A DNA stretch of 64,000 nt from Streptomyces californicus. GTDB lineage: Bacteria; Actinomycetota; Actinomycetes; Streptomycetales; Streptomycetaceae. This document shows, piece by piece, positions 42,098 to 49,926 of the stretch; the stretch's first letter is position 1, and each line of letters starts with the position of its first letter. A model generated the notes under the pieces. The model did no database searches, was not told the origin of the DNA, and saw only the letters and a list, made by a program, of their open reading frames with translations. The position numbers were made by a program, and so were the translations under genes. The stretch is taken from NCBI RefSeq assembly GCF_000717645.1, contig NZ_JNZZ01000009.1, positions 1 to 64,000 of the forward strand, read 5' to 3'.

Positions 42098-43639
42098 TCA
42101 TCGGTGCTCCCCCGAGCGCGGCTGGGGCAGGTCCTTGCCGGCCCAGCGGGTGTTGGTGTTGTGCAGGTTGCGCTCGGTCTCGGTGATGGCGACCTTGATG
42201 GGGATGCCGGGCCGCCCGCCCACCTTGATCAGGAAGCGGCCCCGGCCGGGCGGCTCCGAGCTCGCCTCCGGGTTGGCCCAGCCGGGGGGTGACGACCAGG
42301 ACGAGACCAGGTCGATCTCCCGCTGGGACATGCCGATCACCTTGCCGAGCTCCTCCATCTCGGTACGGGGCAGACCGGCGCACACCACCATGCCCGCGCG
42401 CTCGACGAAGCCGCGGGCCTTGGCCCGGTCGGCCTCGTTGCCCAGCGCCTCGGCGTCCTTCAGGGTGTGGGTGATCTTGGCGTCGCCGAGGCCGAGGGAA
42501 CGGTTGAGGCGGGTGAGCGCGTCGATCCGCTCCACGATCCCGGAGGCGGCACGCAGGGGACGCCACAGCTCGTCGAGCACGGTGAAGAACCAGCGCTGCG
42601 GGGCGAGCCCGGCGTCCGCCAGGGCGTGCGCGGCGGCCACCGTGCCGAGCCCGTCGGACCAGGCGGCGAGCATGGCCGCCGCCGTGAGCTGGGTGTCCGC
42701 CTCGCCGATGCGGGAGATGTCCACGCACACGGCGGGTGCGTTCGGGTTGATACGGGTCGAGGTCTCCGAGGCGAAGGTGTCGCCCAGCGGACCGTCGAGC
42801 ACGCCGATCAGCGAGCGGTGCAGGGGGTCGACGGCCTTCTGGTAGCGCTGCCGGTCGCCCCGGTCGAGGGTGACGGCGCGGACCCGGTCGGGGCCCTCGT
42901 CCAGCACCCTGAGCAGGTCGGGCAGGAGCGGCGGCCGGCCGGGCGTCGACCGTTCCCTCAGGTGGTGCAGGCAGGCCGAGAGGACCGACTGCTCGTGGTC
43001 GTCCATGGGGCGCCCGCGCATGATCGTGATGAGCGCGGCGACCATGTTCAGGACGCGGCCGTGGGCCTCGGCCAGCAGGACGCGGCCGGCCTCGCCGCCG
43101 ATCCGCTCCGCGGCCTCGCCCATGGCCCCGGGGTCGAGGACGTTGATGCCGCCGACGCCGCGGCCGATGGAGATCACCTGGCCGCCGAGCGCCCGTACGG
43201 TGTCCGCGTAGTCGGGCTTGAGGTCGCCGAGCACCAGGGGGACCACGCCGGTGGCCGTCATGCCGATCAGCATCCGGTTGACCAGCGTCGACTTGCCGAG
43301 TCCCGGCATGCCGAGCATGAACAGGGACGGGTTCGAGATGTACCGGGCGCGGGTGAACCAGGAGATCGGGTCGCCGCAGACCGTGGCACCGGTGTGCAGG
43401 TGCTGGCCGAGCGGGACGCCGGTCATCGGCGCCCCCGAGCCGGCCGCGAACGGCCACAGACCGCATGCCTGGACCGTGGTGGCGCGCCACATCGAGGGCG
43501 GGTCCATATGGGCGACCTGTCCGCCGCCGGGGCCGGGCCAGCCGCGCGGGGGCGCGACCGGAGTCCGTCGGCGGGCGGCCTGCCTGGCCTGTGCGAACTC
43601 CTCCGCCTCCCCGGACCGCTTGGCGTTCTTCCTGCTCAC
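42098..43639 (-). CDS. VirB4-like T4SS ATPase
   Basis: 513-residue cytoplasmic ATPase powering T4SS assembly. A basic N-terminus is followed by P-loop G-M-P-G-L-G-K-S at 110-117 and Walker B F-F-T-V-L-D-E-L-W near residue 354. A further motif G-D-L-K-P-D-Y follows the first strand, as in VirB4/HerA proteins. GTG 43639 overlaps the stop of the upstream membrane protein. The usual VirB4 N-terminal domain seems to be carried by that separate upstream protein. Confidence 0.9.
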   Translation of the reverse strand: MSRKNAKRSGEAEEFAQARQAARRRTPVAPPRGWPGPGGGQVAHMDPPSMWRATTVQACGLWPFAAGSGAPMTGVPLGQHLHTGATVCGDPISWFTRARYISNPSLFMLGMPGLGKSTLVNRMLIGMTATGVVPLVLGDLKPDYADTVRALGGQVISIGRGVGGINVLDPGAMGEAAERIGGEAGRVLLAEAHGRVLNMVAALITIMRGRPMDDHEQSVLSACLHHLRERSTPGRPPLLPDLLRVLDEGPDRVRAVTLDRGDRQRYQKAVDPLHRSLIGVLDGPLGDTFASETSTRINPNAPAVCVDISRIGEADTQLTAAAMLAAWSDGLGTVAAAHALADAGLAPQRWFFTVLDELWRPLRAASGIVERIDALTRLNRSLGLGDAKITHTLKDAEALGNEADRAKARGFVERAGMVVCAGLPRTEMEELGKVIGMSQREIDLVSSWSSPPGWANPEASSEPPGRGRFLIKVGGRPGIPIKVAITETERNLHNTNTRWAGKDLPQPRSGEHR

Positions 43640-45129
43640 AGCGTCTCCCTGAGCTGGTACGGGATGAGGGTGTACTCCCACGGAAGGAGGCCGACGGGCA
43701 GCGTGCAGGTGAAGGCGGACGCCTGCATGCGGTCGGCGGGGCGCATCAGGATGCGGGAGGACGCCTGGAGGTTGCGGATGGTGATCGACGCGTCCTGGAG
43801 CTCCTCCTCGTCGTCCACCGTGACCGTGACCATGAGGGAGAACTCGACCAGGCCGGCGCCGGACGCCTCCTCGGCCGCGGTCTGTTCGGCGGCCTGCATC
43901 TCGGAGGCGGCGCGGGCCTGCACCAGACCCCGGCGGGAGCCCGCCATGAAGTGGGCCGCGCGCCGGTCGGCCTCCACGATGCGGGCGGAGGTCGCGGGAT
44001 CGATGGGCCGGTAGACGAGGGAGACGCGCTTGCGGCGGGTGCCCTGGGCGGGCTCCAGGAGACCGCGCAGCACGCTGGAGCGGACGGTGCCGCGTGGTGC
44101 CAGGGTGAGCATCCAGGTGCGGGAGACGCCGGAGTCGTGCTTGTAGCCGTCCACGGTCTCCACGGCCACGGCGGGGCCCGCGTCCTGCCAGCTCACGCCG
44201 GTGGACGCCTGGCCCGCGCGGACGGACAGCACGTCGGGCGCGATGGCCGGGTCGTAGGCCACCCGGACGATCTCCGCGATCCGCTCCTCGGACAGCGGCG
44301 AGGCGGAACCGCCGCCGGCCGCGACCAGGCCGGCCAGCAGTCCCGGCAGGCGCATCGCGAGGTCGGTGACCACGTCCTCGGGCTTGCGGCGCGGGCCGGG
44401 CAGGGTGCCGTAGGTGAGGGCGACGTACGTGTGCATCTCGGAGGAGGCGGACGGGTAGCGTGCCACGACCTCCTCCATCACCGCGCGGGCCGCCTCGGGG
44501 GCGTCCGGGGTGATCCGGGGCAGCACCTCGGCGGCCAGCCGGGTGCCGGTGTCGGGGGCCGTCTCCACCACGACCTGGGCGCCGCGCAGACCGGGCTCGT
44601 GCGACAGCCGGGACAGCCAGTCGCCCCAGGAGGCGACCCAGATGTCCACCTGCTCGGGGTCGACGAGGGAGCCGCCGTCGGGCTCGCAGGCGAGTACGAC
44701 GGTGTAGAGGTTCCGGCCCGGGTGGTGCAGGACGCCGAAGGTACGGCCGTACGCGTCGGTGCCGTGCAGCATCTTCACGCGGGCGAGCAGCCCGGGCGGG
44801 GAGAAGTTGCCGCCGGGACGGCGTGAGAGCGGCCCGGAGACGTAGGTGTGCGAGCCTTCGGCCTTGCGCTTCAGCCAGCCGATCCGGATGGCGACCAACT
44901 GGTAGACGTTCCTTCCGTCCGCGGTCCGCAGGGCGAGCGGGCCGAGGAAGAGGGCGAGCGGGACGAGGACGGTGAGGGCGACGGAGATCGACACCAGTGA
45001 GGCGAGCAGGACGACCACGAGACCGCCGAACGCGACGACGGTCCCGAGCAGGCCGAGGGGCCCCAGCCCGGGCCGGCGGGGGCGCCGCCAGTTCCCGTAG
45101 GTGGGCCGCGCCATGGATTCGGTGGCCAC
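43636..45129 (-). CDS. PrgI/VirB3-like membrane protein of the SCO6880 type
   Basis: 497 residues. Two adjacent membrane helices (about 24-68) near the N-terminus resemble PrgI/VirB3, followed by a large soluble domain with strands and helices like the N-terminal half of VirB4. The family is usually annotated SCO6880-like in actinobacterial conjugation loci. GTG 45129 has AAAGGA upstream; ATG 45114 is an alternative. The stop overlaps the VirB4-like gene, so the two probably act as a split VirB3-VirB4 unit. Confidence 0.85.
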   Translation of the reverse strand: MATESMARPTYGNWRRPRRPGLGPLGLLGTVVAFGGLVVVLLASLVSISVALTVLVPLALFLGPLALRTADGRNVYQLVAIRIGWLKRKAEGSHTYVSGPLSRRPGGNFSPPGLLARVKMLHGTDAYGRTFGVLHHPGRNLYTVVLACEPDGGSLVDPEQVDIWVASWGDWLSRLSHEPGLRGAQVVVETAPDTGTRLAAEVLPRITPDAPEAARAVMEEVVARYPSASSEMHTYVALTYGTLPGPRRKPEDVVTDLAMRLPGLLAGLVAAGGGSASPLSEERIAEIVRVAYDPAIAPDVLSVRAGQASTGVSWQDAGPAVAVETVDGYKHDSGVSRTWMLTLAPRGTVRSSVLRGLLEPAQGTRRKRVSLVYRPIDPATSARIVEADRRAAHFMAGSRRGLVQARAASEMQAAEQTAAEEASGAGLVEFSLMVTVTVDDEEELQDASITIRNLQASSRILMRPADRMQASAFTCTLPVGLLPWEYTLIPYQLRETL

Positions 45130-45222
45130 GGGGATCCTTTCAGGTGAGGGGTGTACGGGTACGGGGGCTCCGTGCCCGGTCAGCGGGTGGGGCCGCCGGG
45201 GGTGGGCGTGGGTTGTCGGCGG

Positions 45223-45465
45223 TCAGCCGCGTGCGTGCTTCCTTCGCACGATCTCGTCGAGGTCGTCGTCCGTGATGGTGCCCAGCAAGGCGGCACCGTT
45301 GACGACGGCGAAGACGTTGTCCTGACCTGTTGATTCGATGACCAGGTCGTCGTGGATCTCTTCTTCGAAGTCCCAGGCGGCGCTGTCCGTGATCATCTCC
45401 TCGCGGGGGATGCCGCCCTTGGCGTAGCGCCTGAGGTACTCGTGGAGTGAGGGCTTCTCGGCCAT
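45223..45465 (-). CDS. small repeated protein, copy 1 (80 aa)
   Basis: An acidic 80-residue protein of no family I recognise. The N-terminal half (P-S-L-H-E-Y-L-R-R-Y-A-K-G-G-I-P-R-E-E-M-I, then A-A-W-D-F-E-E-E-I) is shared almost exactly with the copies at 45498 and 46913. The C-terminal half (D-N-V-F-A-V-V-N-G-A-A-L-L-G-T-I-T-D-D-D-L-D-E-I) is shared with copy 2 at lower identity. There is no signal or membrane segment. AAGACCGCCC precedes the ATG at 45465. It lies between copy 2 and the PrgI-like gene; candidate antitoxin, immunity protein or chaperone, by context only. Confidence 0.8.
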   Translation of the reverse strand: MAEKPSLHEYLRRYAKGGIPREEMITDSAAWDFEEEIHDDLVIESTGQDNVFAVVNGAALLGTITDDDLDEIVRRKHARG

Positions 45466-45497
45466 GGGCGGTCTTTTCCTTGCTTCCAGCGGTTCGT

Positions 45498-45740
45498 TCA
45501 GCGGCGCGCGTTCTTGCGGCGCAGGATCTCTTCCGCGTCCTCGTAGGTGATGTCGCCGAGTACGACAGCGCCGTTGAGCAGGGACACGACGTTGTCCTGA
45601 CTCGTGGGTTCGATGAGCAGCGGGTCGTGGATCTCTTCTTCGAAGTCCCAGGCGGCGATGGTCGCGATCATCTCCTCGCGGGGGATGCCGCCCTTGGCAT
45701 AGCGCCTGAGGTATTCGCGGAGTGAGGGCTTCTCGGTCAT
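45498..45740 (-). CDS. small repeated protein, copy 2 (80 aa)
   Basis: 80 residues with the same two-part plan as copy 1: the shared N-terminal block M-T-E-K-P-S-L-R-E-Y-L-R-R-Y-A-K then G-G-I-P-R-E-E-M-I, W-D-F-E-E-E-I-H-D, and a C-terminal D-N-V-V-S-L-L-N-G-A-V-V-L-G-D-I-T-Y-E-D ending R-R-K-N-A-R-R. It lies 59 bases downstream of the zeta-toxin gene on the same strand and 32 bases before copy 1. Its upstream DNA resembles that of copy 3, so a unit larger than the gene was duplicated. Confidence 0.8.
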   Translation of the reverse strand: MTEKPSLREYLRRYAKGGIPREEMIATIAAWDFEEEIHDPLLIEPTSQDNVVSLLNGAVVLGDITYEDAEEILRRKNARR

Positions 45741-45800
45741 GGGTCGGTCCTTCCGTGCCGTGCCGTCGTCGGTGGGTGAGGCTTGTGCGTTGTGTCGAGT
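45498..45800. repeat. direct repeat flanking the zeta gene, left unit
   Basis: This unit (copy 2 gene plus about 60 bases upstream of its start) recurs at 46913-47110 on the same strand. The N-terminal coding part of about 110 bases is close to identical, and the leader (GGTCGGTCCTTC, CCGTCGTCGGTGG) is clearly related. The two units bracket the zeta-toxin gene. Confidence 0.7.
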
Positions 45801-45806
45801 CAGCGG

Positions 45807-46876
45807 GCCGGGCGACCGGGGGAGGGCGGGGTGTGCCGCGGGGTGGTGGGGCGGGTGCCCTGGTTCTGGTTCTGGGCCGGGGTGGTCTGTGGTGCGGCGG
45901 TTCGGGGGGAGCGCAGCTTTCCGGCGGCGGCGATACCGACGGAGAACTCGCCCCGGGCGTACGTGGGAGCCGTCTGCCGCGCGGGGACCGCCGTGCCGCT
46001 GCCGGTGGGGGTGAACGCACCGCGTTCGGTGGTGATCAGCCCGGTGGCCAGTCCCTGCTCGACGAACTTCTCGGCGTTCTGGCGGCTGATGGAGTGGCCG
46101 AGGCCGGTGGTGTTCTTTGCGTAGAGGGCGCGGATCATCTCCTGCGGGGCCATGCGGCCGCCGTAAGGGTCGGTGCCCTGTTCGTAGGCGATGCGGCCGG
46201 TCTGCCAGCGGGAGGCGTTCTGTGCGAGGGAGGTCTCCAGAGGGACCTCGACGGAGAGGATGACGCGCTGGTCGTATCCGCTCCGGGCGAGGTCGTTGAG
46301 GCGGGCGACGCCGGCCGTCTCGTTGGCGAGGGTGGCGTCGATGAGGAGGTTGTAGCCCTCGCGTTGGGCCCATTCTCCGACCTGGTCGTGGAGCGCCGAC
46401 GCTTCGCGGTGGAGCAGCCCGGACATTTCGGCCGGGGTGAGTTCACGGCCGAAGGACAGGGCCATCTGCTCCGGGGAGAGCTGGGGCATGCCTCCGGCCT
46501 CGTAGAGGGCGCGCTTGAACTCGTCCGGGTCGAGGGCGACGTAGTCCTCCACTTTCAGACCGTGGGCGGAGGTGAGCAGCCGCCCCAGTTCGGAGTCCTC
46601 GTTCTGCCAGGAGCCAAGCCGGTGCTGCACCGTGCTCTTCCCCGCGCCGGGTGCGCCCGCCGTCAGCAGAACGGCGTTTCCCCCTCGCGGCCGGCCGGCG
46701 TACTCGGCTTTGAAGCGTTCGACGATGGAGGCATGCAGGGCGAGGCGTTCGCGGTGGTAGAGACCCTGGACGGTGAACTGTGCGGCGGTGTCCCCCGCAC
46801 CAGGCGAGAGGTCTCCGCCTCGTCCCATACGTTGCTGCAACTCGGCGTACAGCTGAACGTATTCCCCCGTCAGCAT
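45807..46876 (-). CDS. zeta-type toxin (UDP-GlcNAc kinase family)
   Basis: ATP-dependent kinase of the zeta/PezT family, which in known members phosphorylates UDP-N-acetyl sugars and poisons cell-wall synthesis. P-loop G-A-P-G-A-G-K-S is at 74-81, D-P-D-E-F at 116-120 corresponds to the family's acidic catalytic segment, and L-I-D-A-T-L-A-N is near 178-185. The C-terminal 55 residues form a Pro/Thr/Gln/Arg-rich tail. The ATG is at 46876 and the stop TGA at about 45800. No epsilon-type antitoxin is recognisable. The gene lies inside the T4SS array between copies 3 and 2 of the small repeated protein. Confidence 0.82.
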
Positions 46877-46912
46877 TGGCTTCCCTTCGTTTCGACCACT
46901 GTCCGATCCGAA

Positions 46913-47050
46913 TCAACTACGCGCGTTCTTGAGACAGAGGATCTCTTCTTCGAAGTCCCAGGCGGCGCTGTCCGTGATCATCTCCTCGCGGGGGATGCCG
47001 CCCTTGGCGTAGCGCCTGAGGTACTCGCGGAGTGAGGGCTTCTCGGTCAT
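46913..47050 (-). CDS. small repeated protein, copy 3, internally deleted (45 aa)
   Basis: 45 residues. The shared N-terminal block through W-D-F-E-E-E-I is intact, then it joins directly to L-C-L-K-N-A-R-S, the tail of the family. Relative to copy 2 exactly 105 bases (35 codons) are missing, with GGATCTCTTC at the junction present at both ends of the corresponding interval in copy 2 (45524 and 45629). The frame is kept and a start signal is present 36 bases upstream of the zeta gene. It may be a remnant or a functional short form. Confidence 0.65.
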   Translation of the reverse strand: MTEKPSLREYLRRYAKGGIPREEMITDSAAWDFEEEILCLKNARS

Positions 47051-47110
47051 GGGGCGGTCCTTCTGCGTGGTGTCGCCGTCGGTGGCTGGAGCTTGTGTGT
47101 CGGGTTCGCG
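46913..47110. repeat. direct repeat flanking the zeta gene, right unit
   Basis: Counterpart of 45498-45800, shortened by the 105-base internal deletion. Homologous recombination between the two units would remove the zeta-toxin gene (about 1.4 kb). Confidence 0.65.
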
Positions 47111-47154
47111 GGTGGGGCGGCACGGGTGCCGCACAGCCCCACCCACTGACGGCG

Positions 47155-48402
47155 CTACTGGTTGTGGCCCTTCATACCGTCGTTGTCGTCCAGCGAGCCC
47201 GCGACCTCGTTGGCCGCGTTCATGCCCGCCTGGGCGACCACCGCGGCGGCCTGGACCGCGACCATCGCGGGGCCCGCGGCCGCTGCGGCGCCACCGGCCG
47301 CCGCACCGCCACCGGCCGCCGCACCTCCGCCACCCGCGCCACCGGCACCGCCCGCGCTGGACGACGGGGCCGCGCCGGCTCCGGACGAGGGAGAGCCCGC
47401 GGGGCCCTTCGAGCCGCCGCCGCCCCCTCCGCCACCGCCGCCGCCCCCTCCTCCGCCTCCACCGCCACTGGCGATGCTGACCGCACCGCTCGCGATGCTG
47501 TTGGCGAAGTTGAGAGCCACGGTTCCGCCCGAGGTGCCGCCGAGCGCGGCGGTCGCCGGGACGATCAGCTTGAGCAGGGCGGGCAGGGCGAAGACGGAGA
47601 GGATGAGCATGCCCATGCCCGCGATGGTGTTCTCCAGCCCCGGGTCCTTCCTGCTCTGGGTCATGGACGTGGCCGAGTAGATGATCAGTGCCGCGGCAGG
47701 CTTGTAGAGCAGCCAGGCGATCAGCCAGCCGATGTGCTTCTTCCACCAACCGTCACCCCAGCCGGTCATGGAGGCGGCGGCGGCGATGGGGAGGGTGCCG
47801 ATCAGCATGATGAGCACGCCGAGCCGGATGTACATCAGGATGATCTGGACGAAGCTGGCGAGCATGACCAGCAGGCCGAAGATCAGGATCAGGCCGGGGC
47901 TGGTCAGCGCGGTGACTCCGAGGATGGTCTCGGCGTTCTCCCCCAGGTTCGCCTTCCTGTACACCTCTTGGGCGTACGCGTCCGACGCCTGGTACAGCAG
48001 GGCGGCCAGCACGGGAGTGAGGGTCGAGACGAGGATGACCTTCCACATGCCCATGAACGCCTGCTGCATGGACTGGCCCTTGCGCTCGTAGGCCATCCTG
48101 ATCGCGGCGACGAGGAGGGAGGCGACGGCCACGTAGGCGACGATCCACCTCGTCTCGCCGATGATCATGTCGAGCCCCGTGCCACCCTCGGGGTTGAGGC
48201 TGCTGCCGGTGCCGACCTTCATCCAGACGCCGTTGAGCGCTTTGAGGACTTCGGACGCGGCTTCCCCGATCGCGTTCGCGAAGGATTCGACGGCGCTTCC
48301 GACCACGCTGTCGACGGCGCCCTTGGCACCGTCCGTGAGGCAGTCCTTGAGGTTCTTCCCGCACTCGACGACGTCCCCGGGGCTCGGCAGGTTAGCCGCC
48401 AT
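47155..48402 (-). CDS. VirB6/TrbL-like polytopic T4SS membrane protein
   Basis: 415 residues with at least six membrane segments between residues 85 and 300 (e.g. W-I-V-A-Y-V-A-V-A-S-L-L-V-A-A-I, I-L-I-F-G-L-L-V-M-L-A, L-I-A-W-L-L-Y-K-P-A-A-A-L). The W-x-K-P-x-A-A-L-I-type loop is typical of TrbL/VirB6 channel proteins. A run of about 18 glycines (residues 313-331) and an Ala/Gly/Ser stretch form a flexible C-terminal tail. ATG 48402 lies inside the upstream gene's 3' end (11-base overlap). Confidence 0.85.
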   Translation of the reverse strand: MAANLPSPGDVVECGKNLKDCLTDGAKGAVDSVVGSAVESFANAIGEAASEVLKALNGVWMKVGTGSSLNPEGGTGLDMIIGETRWIVAYVAVASLLVAAIRMAYERKGQSMQQAFMGMWKVILVSTLTPVLAALLYQASDAYAQEVYRKANLGENAETILGVTALTSPGLILIFGLLVMLASFVQIILMYIRLGVLIMLIGTLPIAAAASMTGWGDGWWKKHIGWLIAWLLYKPAAALIIYSATSMTQSRKDPGLENTIAGMGMLILSVFALPALLKLIVPATAALGGTSGGTVALNFANSIASGAVSIASGGGGGGGGGGGGGGGGGGSKGPAGSPSSGAGAAPSSSAGGAGGAGGGGAAAGGGAAAGGAAAAAGPAMVAVQAAAVVAQAGMNAANEVAGSLDDNDGMKGHNQ

Positions 48403-49192
48403 CCTTGCCTCCCCAGAGGACGAACCCCTCCGGCCCTCCCACGAAGCTGATGTTCTCCGTGAGCGAGCCCTTCAGGGTGGGGCGCAGCTTCCAGTCTCCG
48501 TCCTCCCAGACCACGGACGCGGTGGCCGTGCCGTACTTCCCGTCGGCGATGCGGATGAGGAGCATCGCCGTGGCCTGGTCCTTGGTGTACGTGAGCATGG
48601 AGAACCCGATATAGGTCCCGTCGCTGCCCGGGGCCCCTGCGGCGTCCTCGTCGGCCTCCTTGGACCGCGTCGCCATGAACGCGTCCTTGCCGGGGCCGGC
48701 GGCGACCTGCCGGTCGGCGACCGACCTCCACTCGCTCCCGCTCATCTTCGAGGTGATGGAGTGCACCGCGAGTACCGCTCCCAGCGGGGTACGTGCGAAG
48801 CAGGACCAGACGACGCCGTCGTACAGGAGGGGGCCCGCCGTCGCGGATACCGGGACGAGGTCCGCCTGGTAGACCTTCCACTTCAGGTCCGCCGGACTCT
48901 TCGGCGGGACGGCCTGGTCGCTGTCGTCCGTGCGGCAGCCTTCCGGCCGGGGGTCCTCCGCCCCGTTCGACTGCTTGCCCGAAGGAGTGCTCCGCGTGGG
49001 GTCGGCGGAAGGAGCCGCCGTCGCCTCCGCCCCCGGGCCGGCGTTCGTGTCCTCGTCGTCGCCGGCGAACACGACGAAGCCCCCGAGCAACGCCAACACC
49101 AGGAAGAACCCGGCGGACAGCAGCCATCCCGGCTGCTGCCAGAACGGCTTCTCCCACTCACCACTGCCGCTTCGCTTGCTACGAGGCATCAT
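48392..49192 (-). CDS. VirB8-like single-pass T4SS protein (NTF2-like extracytoplasmic domain)
   Basis: 266 residues. A basic N-terminus, one membrane helix (about 23-43), an acidic Ala/Pro/Ser linker to about residue 90, then a mixed alpha/beta domain ending in strands like A-S-V-V-W-E-D-G-D-W-K-L. That pattern is typical of VirB8/TcpC-type NTF2-like domains in Gram-positive T4SS. The assignment rests on topology, the strand pattern and position between pilin and VirB6 genes. ATG 49192 or 49189 can start it; AGGGAA suits both. Confidence 0.72.
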   Translation of the reverse strand: MMPRSKRSGSGEWEKPFWQQPGWLLSAGFFLVLALLGGFVVFAGDDEDTNAGPGAEATAAPSADPTRSTPSGKQSNGAEDPRPEGCRTDDSDQAVPPKSPADLKWKVYQADLVPVSATAGPLLYDGVVWSCFARTPLGAVLAVHSITSKMSGSEWRSVADRQVAAGPGKDAFMATRSKEADEDAAGAPGSDGTYIGFSMLTYTKDQATAMLLIRIADGKYGTATASVVWEDGDWKLRPTLKGSLTENISFVGGPEGFVLWGGKDGG

Positions 49193-49209
49193 GGTTCCCT
49201 CTGCCCGGG

Positions 49210-49491
49210 TCAGTTGAAGACGAAGGAGACGAGCGGCCCCGCGGTCGCGACCAGGACGCAGCCGGCCAGCACCATGCCGAGCCGGCCCATGTGCTCCGAA
49301 CCCTCGCCCCGGCGCATCGAGATCGCCATCATGGCTCCGGTGATCAGCACGCCCGCGACACCCGCCGCGGTGCCCGCCCAGGCGACGACGCCCAGTACGT
49401 CATTGACCTTGTCGGTGAGTTCCGCCGGCGCGTCCATGCCTGGATTGGGCACTTCGGCCGCGAGTCCGACGTCGCGGATCTTGCTCAACAT
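49210..49491 (-). CDS. VirB2/TrbC-like pilin candidate A
   Basis: 93 residues with two membrane helices (about 36-58 and 70-92) joined by a short polar loop M-R-R-G-E-G-S-E-H-M-G-R-L, the organisation of T4SS pilins (VirB2/TrbC). The second helix contains A-T-A-G-P-L-V, shared with candidate B. The 30-residue N-terminus is polar and could be a leader. It lies 17 bases upstream of the VirB8-like gene in the array. Confidence 0.75.
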   Translation of the reverse strand: MLSKIRDVGLAAEVPNPGMDAPAELTDKVNDVLGVVAWAGTAAGVAGVLITGAMMAISMRRGEGSEHMGRLGMVLAGCVLVATAGPLVSFVFN

Positions 49492-49659
49492 GGAGAATCT
49501 TCCCCCCGTGGAAGTGAGTGGTTCCGGCTCAATTGTTCAGTGGCCGACGACGCTTCGGAGGAGCCGTCGCCGCCGCATCATGACAGGACTTCTTCGAGAC
49601 GCGCCCGTTTACGGTCGCATCGGTGACGTACTCGGAACAGATAATCGGGCGAAAGGTCC
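49492..49659. other. gap between the two pilin-like genes
   Basis: I see no gene in these 168 bases, which are less GC-rich than their surroundings in places. They could hold a promoter or an mRNA-processing site that sets different levels of the two pilins. Confidence 0.4.
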
Positions 49660-49905
49660 CTAGAACAACAGGAATTCGACCAGCGGCCCCGCCGTTGCCC
49701 CGATGACGCACGCGCCCATCACGACTGCGAACTGCGTGAGATGCTCGTCACCGCTCCCTGACCGCAGGGCGATCGCCATCCGCGAGCCGATGATCAGGAT
49801 GCCCAGGATGCCCGCGGCGCTGACCAGCCAGGCTAGGTAGCTGAGCAGCTTGTTGAGTGGCCCGGTCACACCCGCGCCGGGGGCGGCCAGCAACAGTTCC
49901 ATCAT
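49660..49905 (-). CDS. VirB2/TrbC-like pilin candidate B
   Basis: 81 residues, again two helices (about 22-47 and 58-80) joined by R-S-G-S-G-D-E-H-L, with C-V-I-G-A-T-A-G-P-L-V in the second helix. It aligns along its whole length with candidate A (loops G-E-G-S-E-H-M and G-S-G-D-E-H-L; A-T-A-G-P-L-V in both), so the two are paralogues. The N-terminus is shorter. Start is at ATG 49905 or 49902. Confidence 0.75.
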   Translation of the reverse strand: MMELLLAAPGAGVTGPLNKLLSYLAWLVSAAGILGILIIGSRMAIALRSGSGDEHLTQFAVVMGACVIGATAGPLVEFLLF

Positions 49906-49926
49906 GGTGACTTCCTAGAGACCGGT

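Noticed and set aside
47411..47466. GC-rich run of CCGCC/CCTCC units, possible sequencing artefact or regulatory repeat
   Set aside because: It encodes the polyglycine run of the VirB6-like protein in the minus frame and the frame stays intact on both sides. It is better explained as a flexible linker.
49529..49711. A 60-codon minus-strand frame between the two pilin-like genes
   Set aside because: It overlaps the end of pilin candidate B, has no ribosome-binding site, and has Arg/Pro/Ala composition typical of a shadow frame.
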